Assembly (NCBI GenBank): GCA_947258425.1
Contig: CAMYIG010000002.1
Span: 1 to 64,000, forward strand
Direction of reading: 5' to 3'
DNA from: SZUA-76 sp945787585
GTDB taxonomy: Bacteria; Pseudomonadota; Gammaproteobacteria; SZUA-140
DNA length: 64,000 nucleotides
In this document: positions 25,568 to 35,287 of the stretch, piece by piece
How positions within the stretch are numbered: position 1 is the stretch's first letter
Layout: the number at the start of each line of letters is the position of its first letter
Made by a program: the position numbers and the translations under genes
The notes under the pieces: generated by a model
What the model saw: the letters and a program-made list of their open reading frames with translations, nothing else
Databases searched by the model: none
What the model was told of the DNA's origin: nothing

Positions 25568-26473
25568 AAACCCCTATTTTCACAAGGGCCGTCCACCACC
25601 CTGCGCCTGCTTATTCTGGCAGTTCTCTCCATCACCATGATGGTGATGGATCACCGTCAGCAGCATATGGAAACGGTCCGCGGTGTGCTCACTACAGCGA
25701 TCTACCCCATTCAGTATCTGATCAACCTGCCTGCCGGTGTGGGTGAGTGGCTGACAGAATCACTCGCCACCCGCCAGACCCTGATCGAGCAAAATAACAG
25801 CCTGCGCGCGCAGCAATTTCTGTTTAATATTCAATTACAAAAGCTTGATGCGCTAGCGGCGGAAAATATGCGGCTGCGCGCCCTCCTCGACTCATCGATC
25901 AATGTCAGAGACCGCGTGCTGATTGCCGAACTACTGTCGGTCGACATGAAACCCTTCACCCAGCAGGTGGTGATCAGCAAAGGATCGCACCATGATGTCT
26001 ACCGCGGGCAACCGATTCTGGATGCCAGCGGCATCCTCGGACAGGTGGTTCACGTCAGTCCACTCAACAGCACCGCCATGCTGATCACTGACCCCAGCCA
26101 TGCCTTGCCGGTGCAGGTGAATCGCAACGGCCAGCGCGCCATCGCCATGGGCACCGGTGATTCCAATCGCCTCGAACTGCCTCATCTGCCCAACAATGCC
26201 GATATCGAAGTCGGTGATCTGCTGGTCACCTCTGGCCTCGGTGGGCGCTTCCCCCCCGGTTATCCTGCGGCACGCGTGACCGTCGTCATCCGTAACCCCG
26301 GACAACCCTTCGCCGAGGTTCAGGCAGAGCCCACAGGCAGACTGGAGAGTGCGCGCGAAGTGCTATTAGTGTGGAATAACCCGCCCGAGGTCGAGAAGGT
26401 AGAAGAACAGACAGCGGCGGAAGCGGAAGCGAGCATTGCCCCTGAAGATGAGAACGGAGAGCAGACTCCGTGA
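25565..26473 (+). CDS. mreC: Rod-shape determining protein MreC (apparent ATA start)
   Basis: MreC is a periplasmic coiled-coil protein anchored by one membrane helix that links MreB to PBP2 and RodA. The first in-frame ATG is at 25637, but that would remove the whole membrane helix (LRLLILAVLSITMMVMD). The family-like N-terminus KPLFSQGPST begins directly after an ATA codon at 25565 with a good ribosome site upstream. The body shows a coiled coil (about residues 60-95) and beta domains with QVVISKGSHHDVYRGQPILDASGILGQV and LLVTSGLGGRFPPGYP. The acidic tail is low-complexity. The stop overlaps mreD by four bases. The start could be a genuine non-canonical codon or a base error. Confidence 0.92.
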   Translation: MKPLFSQGPSTTLRLLILAVLSITMMVMDHRQQHMETVRGVLTTAIYPIQYLINLPAGVGEWLTESLATRQTLIEQNNSLRAQQFLFNIQLQKLDALAAENMRLRALLDSSINVRDRVLIAELLSVDMKPFTQQVVISKGSHHDVYRGQPILDASGILGQVVHVSPLNSTAMLITDPSHALPVQVNRNGQRAIAMGTGDSNRLELPHLPNNADIEVGDLLVTSGLGGRFPPGYPAARVTVVIRNPGQPFAEVQAEPTGRLESAREVLLVWNNPPEVEKVEEQTAAEAEASIAPEDENGEQTP

Positions 26474-26958
26474 TTCATAAAAAGGCACAGGGCAGCGAGA
26501 TGATCGCCCTCAGTTTTATCGGCGCACTGGCGCTTACAGTCTTTCCCCTGCCCGACTGGCTTGCGGCCGCCCGCCCCGAATGGGTCTCGCTGGTGCTCAT
26601 CTACTGGTGCATGGCGCTGCCCAACAGGGTCGGTGTCGGTATCGCCTGGGGGCTCGGGCTAACGCTCGACGTGCTGCGTGTTGGTCTGTTGGGACAAAAT
26701 GCCCTCATCCTCGCTATCATCGCCTACATCACACTCAAACTTTACCAGCAACTGCGTGTCTTTCCGCTATGGCAACAGGCACTGAGTGTCTTTATATTGA
26801 TCGCCCTCGGTCAGATGCTCACCCTGTGGATTAAAGGCATCAGCGGGCAGCCGATCGATTTCTGGACCTACTGGCTACCCTCGTTTAGCAGCATGATTGC
26901 ATGGCCACTGGTATTCTTCACCTTGCGTGCTTTACGCAGAAAATTCAGAGTCTCGTAA
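26470..26958 (+). CDS. mreD: Rod-shape determining membrane protein MreD
   Basis: MreD is a small integral membrane protein of the elongasome with about five or six membrane helices. The 162-aa sequence is strongly hydrophobic and has FPLPDWLAAARPEWVSLVLIYW and GIAWGLGLTLDVLRVGLLGQNAL, the conserved MreD pattern with PxW and the DxxxxGxLGxxAL motif. Its ATG overlaps the mreC stop (ATGA-like, four bases), so both are translationally coupled. Confidence 0.95.
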   Translation: MIHKKAQGSEMIALSFIGALALTVFPLPDWLAAARPEWVSLVLIYWCMALPNRVGVGIAWGLGLTLDVLRVGLLGQNALILAIIAYITLKLYQQLRVFPLWQQALSVFILIALGQMLTLWIKGISGQPIDFWTYWLPSFSSMIAWPLVFFTLRALRRKFRVS

Positions 26959-27021
26959 ACGTTAACGATGCGATCTTCAATACTCACCCATTCCTCCGAT
27001 AACAACGGTTGATCGCGACAC

Positions 27022-28875
27022 ATGACCGCACGTCTTCGCATCAAAGATCACATCCGCGAGAGCCGCACCTTTAATGAACGTGCAGCGATAGCGCTGGCAT
27101 TGGTAGTCGTGATGATCTTTGTCATTCTGGCTCGCCTGGTCTACCTGCAGATCATCAGCCACGATCACTTCACTACGCTGGCCGAAGATAACCGCGTCAG
27201 CATCGTACCCATCCCCCCGACACGCGGTCTAATCTATGATCGCCACGGCATTATTCTCGCGCAAAACCTGCCTTCTTTCAGTCTGGAAATTGTACCGGAA
27301 CGGACCCATGACGTTGATGTCACCATTAGTGAGCTGGCGCAGATTATTGAAATCAGCGACGATCACATCAAGAGCTTCAAAAAACAGTCGCAACAAAAAA
27401 GCGCCTTCCGCAGCATCCCGTTACGCACGCATCTGAATGATGTTGAGGTGGCTCGGATCGCGGCCAGTCGTCACCGCTTCCCCGGAGTAGAAATTGAAGC
27501 ACGACTGGTGCGTGACTATCCATACAGCCACCTCACCGCACACGTCATCGGTTATGTCGGTCGCATCAATGTCAATGAACTCCAGAAAGTCGACCCATCA
27601 AACTATAGTGCCACCCACCACATCGGCAAACTGGGCGTTGAAAAATTTTACGAAGATGTACTGCATGGTACTGTCGGTTTTAAAAACATTGAAACCAATG
27701 TCGTGGGGCGTGCCATTCGCACCCTAGGGCAGACCGCGCCACTCCCCGGCAATAATCTCCATTTAACGCTCGATATCAAGCTCCAGCAAGCGGCCAACAA
27801 AGCGCTGGGGAAACATAGAGGCGCCGTGATCGCGATCGACCCACGCAACGGCGAGATACTGGCGATGGTCAGTAAACCCAGTTACGATCCCAACCCCTTT
27901 GTCGTCGGTATCGATTCCAAGAGTTACCGTGCACTACAGGAGAATATCGACAAACCCCTTTTTAACCGTACGCTCAAAGGACAATACCCCCCCGGCTCCA
28001 CCATTAAACCCCTCATCGGTCTCGCCGGTCTCGAAAGTGGCATTACAAAACCCCATAGCAGCCTCTTCTGTCCCGGCTGGTTTTCACTTAAAGGGGACGA
28101 TCATAAATATCGTGACTGGAAAAAATTCGGCCACGGCACCACTTCGCTTGAAAAGGCGATTATCGAATCGTGCGATGTCTTTTTTTATGACCTCTCACTG
28201 AACCTCGGCATCGATGCCATGAGCGACTACCTCTCCTACTTCGGTCTGGGTAAAAAAACCAATGTAGACCTGCCCGGCGAACTCAGCGGCATCCTCCCGT
28301 CCAGTCACTGGAAGCGCCAGAAAAAAGGGCTGCCCTGGTACACCGGCGAGACCCTGATCAGTGGCATCGGGCAGGGCTACAACCTCACCACGCCACTGCA
28401 ACTCGCCTCGGCCACGGCCACACTCGCGAGTCGCGGCCTCTATTCCCAGCCCCACATCGTTCAATCATCGAGCTCAACGCCCAATAGTGAACCACTGCCT
28501 GTGGCTCTTAAACAGGAAGACCGTCACCACATCGCAACCGATCATAACTGGGAATACATGGTCAACTCGATGGTGAAGGTCGTGCACAGTATTCGCGGCA
28601 CCGCCCGCGTCATCAGCGAAGACATACCCTTTAAAATCGCCGGTAAGACCGGTACGGCGCAGGTCTTTGGAATCAAGCAGGATGAAAAATATGTCAAAGA
28701 AGATATTGCAGAACGGCTGCGTGACCACGCCCTGTTTATCGCCTTTGCACCCGCGGACAAACCTGAGATTGCGATCGCAGTGATCGTTGAAAACGGCGGC
28801 AGTGGTGGCTCGGTTGCCGCGCCGGTGGCGCGGAAGGTCATTGACGAATATATGGCATCAAAGGCCCCCTCATGA
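27022..28875 (+). CDS. mrdA: Penicillin-binding protein 2 (elongasome transpeptidase)
   Basis: PBP2 is the class B transpeptidase that crosslinks new peptidoglycan during elongation. At 617 aa it has a normal length, one N-terminal membrane helix (AIALALVVVMIFVILARLVYLQ), and the class B dimerisation domain. The catalytic motifs are all present: SxxK as STIK in PGSTIKPLIGL, SxD-type SCD in IESCDVFFYDL, and KTG in AGKTGTAQVFG. It is followed by rodA with a four-base overlap, so the PBP2-RodA synthase pair is made together. Confidence 0.97.
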   Translation: MTARLRIKDHIRESRTFNERAAIALALVVVMIFVILARLVYLQIISHDHFTTLAEDNRVSIVPIPPTRGLIYDRHGIILAQNLPSFSLEIVPERTHDVDVTISELAQIIEISDDHIKSFKKQSQQKSAFRSIPLRTHLNDVEVARIAASRHRFPGVEIEARLVRDYPYSHLTAHVIGYVGRINVNELQKVDPSNYSATHHIGKLGVEKFYEDVLHGTVGFKNIETNVVGRAIRTLGQTAPLPGNNLHLTLDIKLQQAANKALGKHRGAVIAIDPRNGEILAMVSKPSYDPNPFVVGIDSKSYRALQENIDKPLFNRTLKGQYPPGSTIKPLIGLAGLESGITKPHSSLFCPGWFSLKGDDHKYRDWKKFGHGTTSLEKAIIESCDVFFYDLSLNLGIDAMSDYLSYFGLGKKTNVDLPGELSGILPSSHWKRQKKGLPWYTGETLISGIGQGYNLTTPLQLASATATLASRGLYSQPHIVQSSSSTPNSEPLPVALKQEDRHHIATDHNWEYMVNSMVKVVHSIRGTARVISEDIPFKIAGKTGTAQVFGIKQDEKYVKEDIAERLRDHALFIAFAPADKPEIAIAVIVENGGSGGSVAAPVARKVIDEYMASKAPS

Positions 28876-30008
28876 TCAAGGCCAAAAACAACGAATATAC
28901 ACAGTGGGGCGAGCGCCGCCAGTCACGCATGTTTGTGCGTGGTCTGCACCTCGATGTGCCACTACTGATCGGTATTATCATGCTGTCGGCCATTGGACTC
29001 GTGATTCTTTACAGCGCCAGCGGACAGAATGACGCCATCATCATGCGCCAGTTAATGCGCCTGGCGATTGCATTTACGGTGATGCTGGTCGTCGCGCAAA
29101 TCCCCCCCCACCACATTCAGCTATGGGCCCCCTGGGCCTTTGGCGGGGGTTTGCTGCTACTCGCCGCGGTGCTGCTGATTGGTGATGAAGGCAAAGGGGC
29201 GCAGCGCTGGCTCGATCTGGGCTTCTTCCGCTTTCAGCCCTCGGAGATAATGAAGCTTGCGGTGCCGATCATGGTGGCGTGGTACTTCGCCGATAACCCG
29301 GCCCCGCCCTCGCTCAAGCATATCATTATTTCCTGCCTGCTGATCATCGTGCCGGTATTATTGATCGCCAAACAACCCGATCTCGGCACCTCGTTATTGA
29401 TCGCAAGTTCCGGTGTTTTTGTACTGCTGCTCTCGGGCATTCGCTGGAAACATGTCAGTGGTTTTATACTGCTCATCGCCACCAGCGCACCGCTACTGTG
29501 GTTCAACCTGCATGAGTATCAAAAGGCACGCGTGATGACTTTTCTCAACCCGGAAAATGATCCACTCGGTGCGGGCTATCACATCATCCAATCAAAAATA
29601 GCCATCGGCTCTGGCGGCATCTACGGTAAAGGATGGCTCAACGGTTCGCAATCTCACCTTGAGTTTTTGCCGGAACGCACCACCGATTTTATCTTCTCCG
29701 TCTTCAGTGAAGAGTTTGGTTTTATCGGTATATTCTGCCTGCTACTGCTCTATCTCTTCATTGTTGTGCGCGGTCTCTACATCGCAACGCAGGCACAAAG
29801 CACCTTCACCCGTCTGCTCGCTGGCAGCTTGATTTTGACTTTTTTCGTCTATACTTTCGTTAATATAGGGATGGTCTCCGGGCTGCTGCCCGTAGTGGGG
29901 CTACCGCTGCCGTTAATCAGCTATGGCGGTACTTCAATGGTGACGCTGATGGCCGGCTTTGGCATCCTGATGTCGATACATACCCATCGTCGCCTACTTT
30001 CAAATTAA
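28872..30008 (+). CDS. rodA: Rod-shape peptidoglycan glycosyltransferase RodA
   Basis: RodA is the SEDS-family glycan polymerase that partners with PBP2. The 378-aa protein has about ten membrane helices and family motifs including ILYSASGQN, GAQRWLDLGFFRFQPSE (with the RWLxxG and QPSE signature), QPDLGTSLL and GLPLPLISYGGTSM. The ATG at 28872 overlaps the mrdA stop. The N-terminal 30 residues are hydrophilic and cytoplasmic. Confidence 0.97.
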   Translation: MIKAKNNEYTQWGERRQSRMFVRGLHLDVPLLIGIIMLSAIGLVILYSASGQNDAIIMRQLMRLAIAFTVMLVVAQIPPHHIQLWAPWAFGGGLLLLAAVLLIGDEGKGAQRWLDLGFFRFQPSEIMKLAVPIMVAWYFADNPAPPSLKHIIISCLLIIVPVLLIAKQPDLGTSLLIASSGVFVLLLSGIRWKHVSGFILLIATSAPLLWFNLHEYQKARVMTFLNPENDPLGAGYHIIQSKIAIGSGGIYGKGWLNGSQSHLEFLPERTTDFIFSVFSEEFGFIGIFCLLLLYLFIVVRGLYIATQAQSTFTRLLAGSLILTFFVYTFVNIGMVSGLLPVVGLPLPLISYGGTSMVTLMAGFGILMSIHTHRRLLSN

Positions 30009-30029
30009 CCCATTGTCTGAGCACAATCG

Positions 30030-31061
30030 ATGATGACTTCAGCACACAATAAAACGGTAATGCACATGCTGCTACTCGCGCTGCTACTGTTTATCGCGCC
30101 GATCTGTTTTGCAGCGAATACCAGCGTGACAGCACGGGATGACGTACAGCAATTCATCGACATGATGGTGAGCAAGCATCAGTTCGAACGCGAAACGCTC
30201 ACACAGCTTCTCAATGAAGCGGAGCCGCAAGCGGCGATTATCGAGTCAATCACCCGCCCCTATGAAAGCAAACCGTGGCACCAATATCGCCCTATCTTTG
30301 TAACTCAAAAGCGCATCAAACGTGGCCTTGAGTTTTGGCAAGCGAACAGTGAAACATTGATGCGCACCGAACAGCAATACGGTGTTCCGCCTGAAATCAT
30401 TACTGCAATTATCGGCGTAGAATCATTTTACGGTCAATACAAAGGGCGTTACCGCGTCCTCGACGCCCTCACCACGCTCGGCTTCGACTACCCCAGGCGC
30501 GGCAAATTTTTTCGCAAGGAACTGGAACAATACCTGCTGCTGGCACGCGAAGAAGGGATCGACCCTCGCAGCGTTAAAGGCTCCTATGCTGGCGCGATGG
30601 GACAACCACAGTTCATCTCCAGCAGCTATCGCGAATATGCGGTGGACTTTAGCGGCGATGGCGTACGTGACCTATGGAACAACACTGAGGATGTGATCGG
30701 CAGCGTCGCCAACTATTTTCGGCGTCACGGCTGGCAACAGGGTCAACCCATCGCTAGCCGAGCACAAATTAACGGTACCCGTTATAAAAAGGCACTCAAA
30801 AAAAGTCTTAAGCCGACGATGACGGTGGCGCAATTCAACGCCCATGGGGTAGCACTCGATACGACGACCGCTGAAGTCGTGCCCGATGCAATCAAAGCAA
30901 CACTGATCGAATTGAAAAATGAATCAACCAACGAGTACTGGCTAGGCTACCGCAACTTCTATGTTATTTCGCGCTATAATCACAGTGCATTGTACTCAAT
31001 GGCAGTATTTCAGCTTGCGACGGAGCTACGCAAACAGCATGATGCCGCGCGCGCGAAATAG
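30030..31061 (+). CDS. mltB: Membrane-bound lytic murein transglycosylase B
   Basis: MltB cleaves the glycan strands of peptidoglycan with formation of 1,6-anhydro ends. The 343-aa protein has an exported N-terminus (LLLALLLFIAPICFAAN, no lipobox in the usual position) and an SLT_2 domain. The catalytic Glu lies in IIGVESFYGQYKG, followed by the substrate loop GSYAGAMGQPQFISSSY and a CALCIUM-type loop DFSGDGVRDLW. The C-terminal NPF-like end is YNHSALYSMAVFQLA, typical of this family. It follows rodA by 21 bases and belongs to the cell-wall run. Confidence 0.95.
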   Translation: MMTSAHNKTVMHMLLLALLLFIAPICFAANTSVTARDDVQQFIDMMVSKHQFERETLTQLLNEAEPQAAIIESITRPYESKPWHQYRPIFVTQKRIKRGLEFWQANSETLMRTEQQYGVPPEIITAIIGVESFYGQYKGRYRVLDALTTLGFDYPRRGKFFRKELEQYLLLAREEGIDPRSVKGSYAGAMGQPQFISSSYREYAVDFSGDGVRDLWNNTEDVIGSVANYFRRHGWQQGQPIASRAQINGTRYKKALKKSLKPTMTVAQFNAHGVALDTTTAEVVPDAIKATLIELKNESTNEYWLGYRNFYVISRYNHSALYSMAVFQLATELRKQHDAARAK

Positions 31062-31113
31062 ACTAAACCACTCGTTACCCATACGATATTGATGACGACC
31101 CTATTTTTAGACC

Positions 31114-32052
31114 ATGAACTGCTATAAACACTGTCAGATGATCGCACTCACCCTGCCGCTGTTCCTCAGCGGCTGCGGTAGCCTGCCCACAGGCGGCGGT
31201 GGTTTTTTTTCGCGGCAAGACAGCGCGCCGGCACACGCGGTCGATGTCTCCAATGTTGTCGATGCAGTTCCGCGGGTTGAACCCCCCAGTCGCTACGGCA
31301 ACCCTGAGTCGTATGTGGTATTTGGCAAGCGCTACCATGTCAAAAAAAGCAGTATTGGCCATGTCGAGCAAGGGGTCGCCTCGTGGTACGGCACCAAATT
31401 TCACGGCAAACGCACCTCCAGTGGCGAGCCTTATGACATGCTGGCGATGACCGCTGCCCATAAAAGCCTGCCACTACCGACCTACGCCGAAGTGACCAAT
31501 CTGAAAAATGGCCGCAAGATTATCGTCAAGATCAATGATCGCGGCCCTTTTAAAAACAATCGCATCATCGACCTCTCTTATGCGGCCGCCATCAAGCTCG
31601 GGATTACCAGGGCTGGCACCGGATTGGTGGAGGTTCGAGCAATTGACCCATCGCAGCCACCACAGGCAAAAGCCCAGATACAGCCGCTGGCACCGGTCGT
31701 CGCACCCCCCCCGCCCACACTTCGCACGGCACAAGCCCAAACCGCTGTTGTTGCGAAAGCGGTGCCTTCACCCACGGACAAGCTTCAGCAGATCACGCCG
31801 GGGCAGACCACCGCTATCTACTTGCAGGTGGGCGCCTTTGGCAGTCGCATCAATGCGGAAAATTTACGCGCCCGTATTCGCGACATTGAGACCCTGCCGG
31901 CTTCAAAGGTGAGTGTTACTCAGGGCATTAAATCAGACGCGTCGATATTTCGCGTCCGCATCGGTCCGATCGATAGTGCTCCTGAGGCCGACCAGGTAAT
32001 CAAGCGCCTCGCCCAACTCGGCATTGAGAACCCGCACGTCATCATTGACTAA
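31114..32052 (+). CDS. rlpA: Septal ring lipoprotein and lytic transglycosylase RlpA
   Basis: RlpA removes naked glycan strands at the septum and is an outer-membrane lipoprotein. The 312-aa sequence has a lipobox LFLSGC (Cys21) and a double-psi beta-barrel domain (GVASWYGTKFHGKRTSSGE ... VKINDRGPF, including the catalytic Asp). A Pro/Ala-rich linker follows, and then a C-terminal SPOR domain starting IYLQVGAFGSRINAENLR that binds denuded glycan. It follows mltB by 52 bases. Confidence 0.96.
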   Translation: MNCYKHCQMIALTLPLFLSGCGSLPTGGGGFFSRQDSAPAHAVDVSNVVDAVPRVEPPSRYGNPESYVVFGKRYHVKKSSIGHVEQGVASWYGTKFHGKRTSSGEPYDMLAMTAAHKSLPLPTYAEVTNLKNGRKIIVKINDRGPFKNNRIIDLSYAAAIKLGITRAGTGLVEVRAIDPSQPPQAKAQIQPLAPVVAPPPPTLRTAQAQTAVVAKAVPSPTDKLQQITPGQTTAIYLQVGAFGSRINAENLRARIRDIETLPASKVSVTQGIKSDASIFRVRIGPIDSAPEADQVIKRLAQLGIENPHVIID

Positions 32053-32177
32053 ACCGCCACCTGAAACAGGCCTGTATTACACGCCACCGCTGCGCATCTT
32101 GAAAAGCCGCAGCCGTGCAATAATTTGGTAGACTATGGGTTGCGATTATTCGCGTCATTTTGAGGAGAATCTGTTTC

Positions 32178-33425
32178 GTGAGCCACACCACCGATCCAAC
32201 ACCCAGAAATTCTGCATCATATTCTGGCGGGCATCGCGTCTGCTTTTCGACCGCTCGCGGCCTGCTGGGCCGTCTATTGGGCGGTCCATTGCGAATCTTG
32301 ACGAGCATCATACTGGCCACCCTGCTACCCCTCAATTTTGCCACCGCAGCAGCCATGCCGACACCCAACGTCCCTGAAATCGCCGCACGCGGTTACCTGT
32401 TGCAGGATTTCAATAGCGGGCAGATCATCGCCGAAAAAAATAGTCACGAACAGATGGAACCTGCCAGTCTCACCAAACTGATGACGGCACACATCGTTTT
32501 TAGCGAACTACGCGCCGGTAATCTACAGCTCAGCACAGAAGTACTGATCAGCGAAAAGGCGTGGCGCATGGGTGGCTCACGTATGTTCGTCGAGGTTAAC
32601 AAACGCGTACCTGTCGAAGACCTGCTAAAAGGAATGATCATTCAGTCGGGCAACGACGCCAGTGTCGCACTCGCCGAACATGTCGCGGGCAGTGAAGACG
32701 CCTTTGCCTCGCTGATGAATCACCACGCCGAGAAACTCGGCATGCGCAGCACCCATTTCGTCAACAGTACCGGCATGCCCGATAGCAATCACTACACCAC
32801 CGCACACGATCTTGCTTTGCTCACCAAGGCGCTGATTACGGAGTTCCCTGAATACTACAAATGGTACTCAATCAAAGAGTTTACCTATAACGACATCCGT
32901 CAACACAACCGCAACACACTGCTGTGGCGTGACAAATATGTCGATGGCGTGAAGACTGGTCACACCGATTCAGCCGGCTTCTGCCTGATCTCATCGGCCC
33001 TGCGTGATGACATGCGCCTGGTTTCCGTGGTGCTCGGCACCAAAAGCAAAGAGGCACGTGCCAAAGAGAGCCAGAAACTACTCAACTACGGCTTTCGTTT
33101 TTTTGAAACGCGCCAACTCTATAGTGCCAACAGTCAGCTGACGACTTCCCGTATCTGGAAAGGGGCCAGTGAACAGTTGCCCCTTGGGATCACCGATGAT
33201 CTCTACATCACGATCCCGCGGGGTCGTTATGACAAACTCGACGCATCGATGAAGATCGATTCACACATCACCGCCCCCACCAGCAAAGGCAGCCAGCACG
33301 GTATTGTTGATATTTCACTGGAGGGAGAAACTATCGTCGAGCGTCCACTAGTGGCACTCCAGGATATCGAAGAAGGCAGTCTGTTTCAGCGACTCTCTGA
33401 TGAGTTTTCACTACTGTTCGAATAA
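32178..33425 (+). CDS. dacC: D-alanyl-D-alanine carboxypeptidase (PBP5/6 type)
   Basis: This low-molecular-weight PBP trims the terminal D-Ala from peptidoglycan stem peptides. The chosen GTG at 32178 has the site GAGGAG ten bases upstream; a TTG at 32160 would overlap that site. The 415-aa protein has a long signal peptide ending FATAAAM, then SxxK as SLTK in MEPASLTKLM, SxN as SGN in QSGNDAS, and KTG in GVKTGHTDSAG. The C-terminal PBP5 beta domain and the amphipathic tail LFQRLSDEFSLLF complete it. Which dac paralogue it is cannot be settled by eye; dacA is equally possible. Confidence 0.95.
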   Translation: MSHTTDPTPRNSASYSGGHRVCFSTARGLLGRLLGGPLRILTSIILATLLPLNFATAAAMPTPNVPEIAARGYLLQDFNSGQIIAEKNSHEQMEPASLTKLMTAHIVFSELRAGNLQLSTEVLISEKAWRMGGSRMFVEVNKRVPVEDLLKGMIIQSGNDASVALAEHVAGSEDAFASLMNHHAEKLGMRSTHFVNSTGMPDSNHYTTAHDLALLTKALITEFPEYYKWYSIKEFTYNDIRQHNRNTLLWRDKYVDGVKTGHTDSAGFCLISSALRDDMRLVSVVLGTKSKEARAKESQKLLNYGFRFFETRQLYSANSQLTTSRIWKGASEQLPLGITDDLYITIPRGRYDKLDASMKIDSHITAPTSKGSQHGIVDISLEGETIVERPLVALQDIEEGSLFQRLSDEFSLLFE

Positions 33426-33431
33426 TTATTT

Positions 33432-34298
33432 ATGTCATCTATTAGCTATTTAAACGGTGTTTTTATGCCGGTGAGTGAAGCACGAATCTCACCGCTTGAT
33501 CGCGGCTTTATCTTTGGTGATGGCATCTATGAAGTGATCCCGGCCTACGGCGGCAAACTGTTTCGTCTCGATGAACATCTGCGGCGCCTCGCTAATAACC
33601 TTACTGCAGTGAAAATGAAACCACCCCTCGCTACCGAAGCGTGGAAGCAGGTACTCAACGAAATCGTGTTACGTAACCTGCCCATTCACGGCAGCGAACA
33701 GTCGATCTACCTGCAAGTGACTCGCGGCGTGGCAGAGCGCGACCACGGTTTCCCCGATAGCCACGTTGAACCGACACTGTTCATTATGAGCACGCCGTTA
33801 AAAGCGCTGCCTGAATCGATCGCCAGAGAGGGTGTCGCGGCGATCACCCATGAAGATATTCGCTGGAAAAATTGCCACATTAAATGCACCTCACTGCTGG
33901 GTAATATTTTATTGCGCCAACAGGCCTACGATGAACATGCCGTCGAGGCGATCCTGATTCGCGATGGCGAGGTGACCGAAGGGGCGGCCAGCAATCTCTT
34001 TGCGCTCATCGACGGCATTCTGATTACGCCCCCCAAAGGCCCACTGCTACTGCCCGGCATCACCCGCGACCTGATACTCGAGCTGGCACAGCAGCACAAC
34101 ATCCCGTCATGTGAGGCCTTCATCACCCCCGCACAATTAAAGGATGCGGAAGAGATCTGGCTCACCAGTTCTACCAAAGAGATCCTGCCGGTCACGACCC
34201 TTGATGGGGTCGCGGTGCACAATGGCAAACCCGGTAAAGTCTGGCAACAGATGACCCAGCACTATCAACAATATAAACAGCAACTACGTAACGCGTGA
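33432..34298 (+). CDS. dat: Class IV aminotransferase, D-amino acid aminotransferase type
   Basis: This 288-aa PLP enzyme of fold type IV is likely a D-alanine transaminase, which interconverts D-Ala and D-Glu with pyruvate and 2-oxoglutarate. It begins SYLNGVFMPVSEARISPLDRGFIFGDGIYEV, the family signature, and has the PLP lysine in NCHIKCTSLLGN, followed by TEGAASNLFAL. It starts six bases after the carboxypeptidase stop, which supports a role in peptidoglycan precursor supply. Related branched-chain or 4-amino-4-deoxychorismate enzymes are less likely given this position. Confidence 0.92.
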   Translation: MSSISYLNGVFMPVSEARISPLDRGFIFGDGIYEVIPAYGGKLFRLDEHLRRLANNLTAVKMKPPLATEAWKQVLNEIVLRNLPIHGSEQSIYLQVTRGVAERDHGFPDSHVEPTLFIMSTPLKALPESIAREGVAAITHEDIRWKNCHIKCTSLLGNILLRQQAYDEHAVEAILIRDGEVTEGAASNLFALIDGILITPPKGPLLLPGITRDLILELAQQHNIPSCEAFITPAQLKDAEEIWLTSSTKEILPVTTLDGVAVHNGKPGKVWQQMTQHYQQYKQQLRNA

Positions 34299-34307
34299 CA
34301 CAAGACT

Positions 34308-34580
34308 ATGAGCGATGAAACAAAAGAGTCACTACTGGAGTTCCCATGCGAGTTCCCCATCAAGGCGATCGGTAAACATAGCGATGACCTTGACGCGCTC
34401 GTCTTCAGCCTGGTGCATAAACATGTACCCGAACTCAGCGAAGGGTCGGTGCGTACGCGCGCCAGCCGCAAAGGCAACTATGCCGCCATCACCGTGACCT
34501 TTACCGCCACCAGTCAGGCGCAACTCGACGCGATCTACTGTGATCTCAGCAGCTGTGAACAGATCACGATGGTGCTATAA
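34308..34580 (+). CDS. ybeD: YbeD/DUF493 family protein
   Basis: This 90-aa protein matches the small YbeD (DUF493) family, a regulatory ACT-like fold usually encoded between dac and lipB. The sequence has LLEFPCEFPIKAIGK, SVRTRASRKGNYAAITVTF and the ending LSSCEQITMVL, all typical. Function is not established. It lies nine bases after dat and nine before lipB, so the dac-dat-ybeD-lipB-lipA block reads as one unit. Confidence 0.95.
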   Translation: MSDETKESLLEFPCEFPIKAIGKHSDDLDALVFSLVHKHVPELSEGSVRTRASRKGNYAAITVTFTATSQAQLDAIYCDLSSCEQITMVL

Positions 34581-34589
34581 CGCTACTTT

Positions 34590-35231
34590 ATGCCGTCGCT
34601 AACCCTCCGCATGCTCGGCCACCAGCCCTATGAAGGCTGCTGGCATGCGATGCAGGCCTTCACCGAAGCACGTAACGAAACGACCGCGGATGAAATCTGG
34701 TGCGTCGAACACCCACCGGTATTTACCCTCGGGCGCGCGGGCCGACGTAAGCATATCCACCATGTGGGCGATATCCCGATTATCCATGTGGACCGCGGCG
34801 GGCAGATCACCTACCACGGGCCGGGGCAGGTGGTGATCTATCTGCTGATCGATCTGCGTCGTCGCCAGTGGGGCATTCGTCACCTGGTCTCTCTGATTGA
34901 GCAGGCCATCATCGAGATGCTGGCTGCCCACCAGATCAACGCCGCCACAAAAGAAGGCGCGCCCGGCGTCTACGTCGAAGGGGACAAAATCGCCGCGCTG
35001 GGGATGCGGGTTAGAAAAGGGTGTACCTTTCACGGCCTGAGTCTCAACGTCGCGATGGAGATGGAACCGTTCACACGCATCGACCCCTGTGGCTACCCTG
35101 GACTCAATGTGACACAAACCTCCACGTTAAGCGCCCTCAATGATCCCGCACAGGCAGAAAGGGATCTGCTGGCACATCTGACACACTTGCTTGAATACGA
35201 TACAATCACCACCTGCCAAACGTTGCCCTGA
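34590..35231 (+). CDS. lipB: Octanoyltransferase LipB
   Basis: LipB moves octanoate from acyl carrier protein to lipoyl-domain lysines. The 213-aa protein has the family motif VDRGGQITYHGPGQ, the lysine of KIAALGMRV and the nucleophile Cys in RIDPCGYPGL, together with TFHGLSLNV. The ATG at 34590 follows ybeD by nine bases. The product feeds LipA encoded downstream. Confidence 0.97.
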   Translation: MPSLTLRMLGHQPYEGCWHAMQAFTEARNETTADEIWCVEHPPVFTLGRAGRRKHIHHVGDIPIIHVDRGGQITYHGPGQVVIYLLIDLRRRQWGIRHLVSLIEQAIIEMLAAHQINAATKEGAPGVYVEGDKIAALGMRVRKGCTFHGLSLNVAMEMEPFTRIDPCGYPGLNVTQTSTLSALNDPAQAERDLLAHLTHLLEYDTITTCQTLP

Positions 35232-35287
35232 TCAATTCCATAGAATCTGCCGCAACGCTTGAAGACAATCCCCTACTGTAGAGATGC

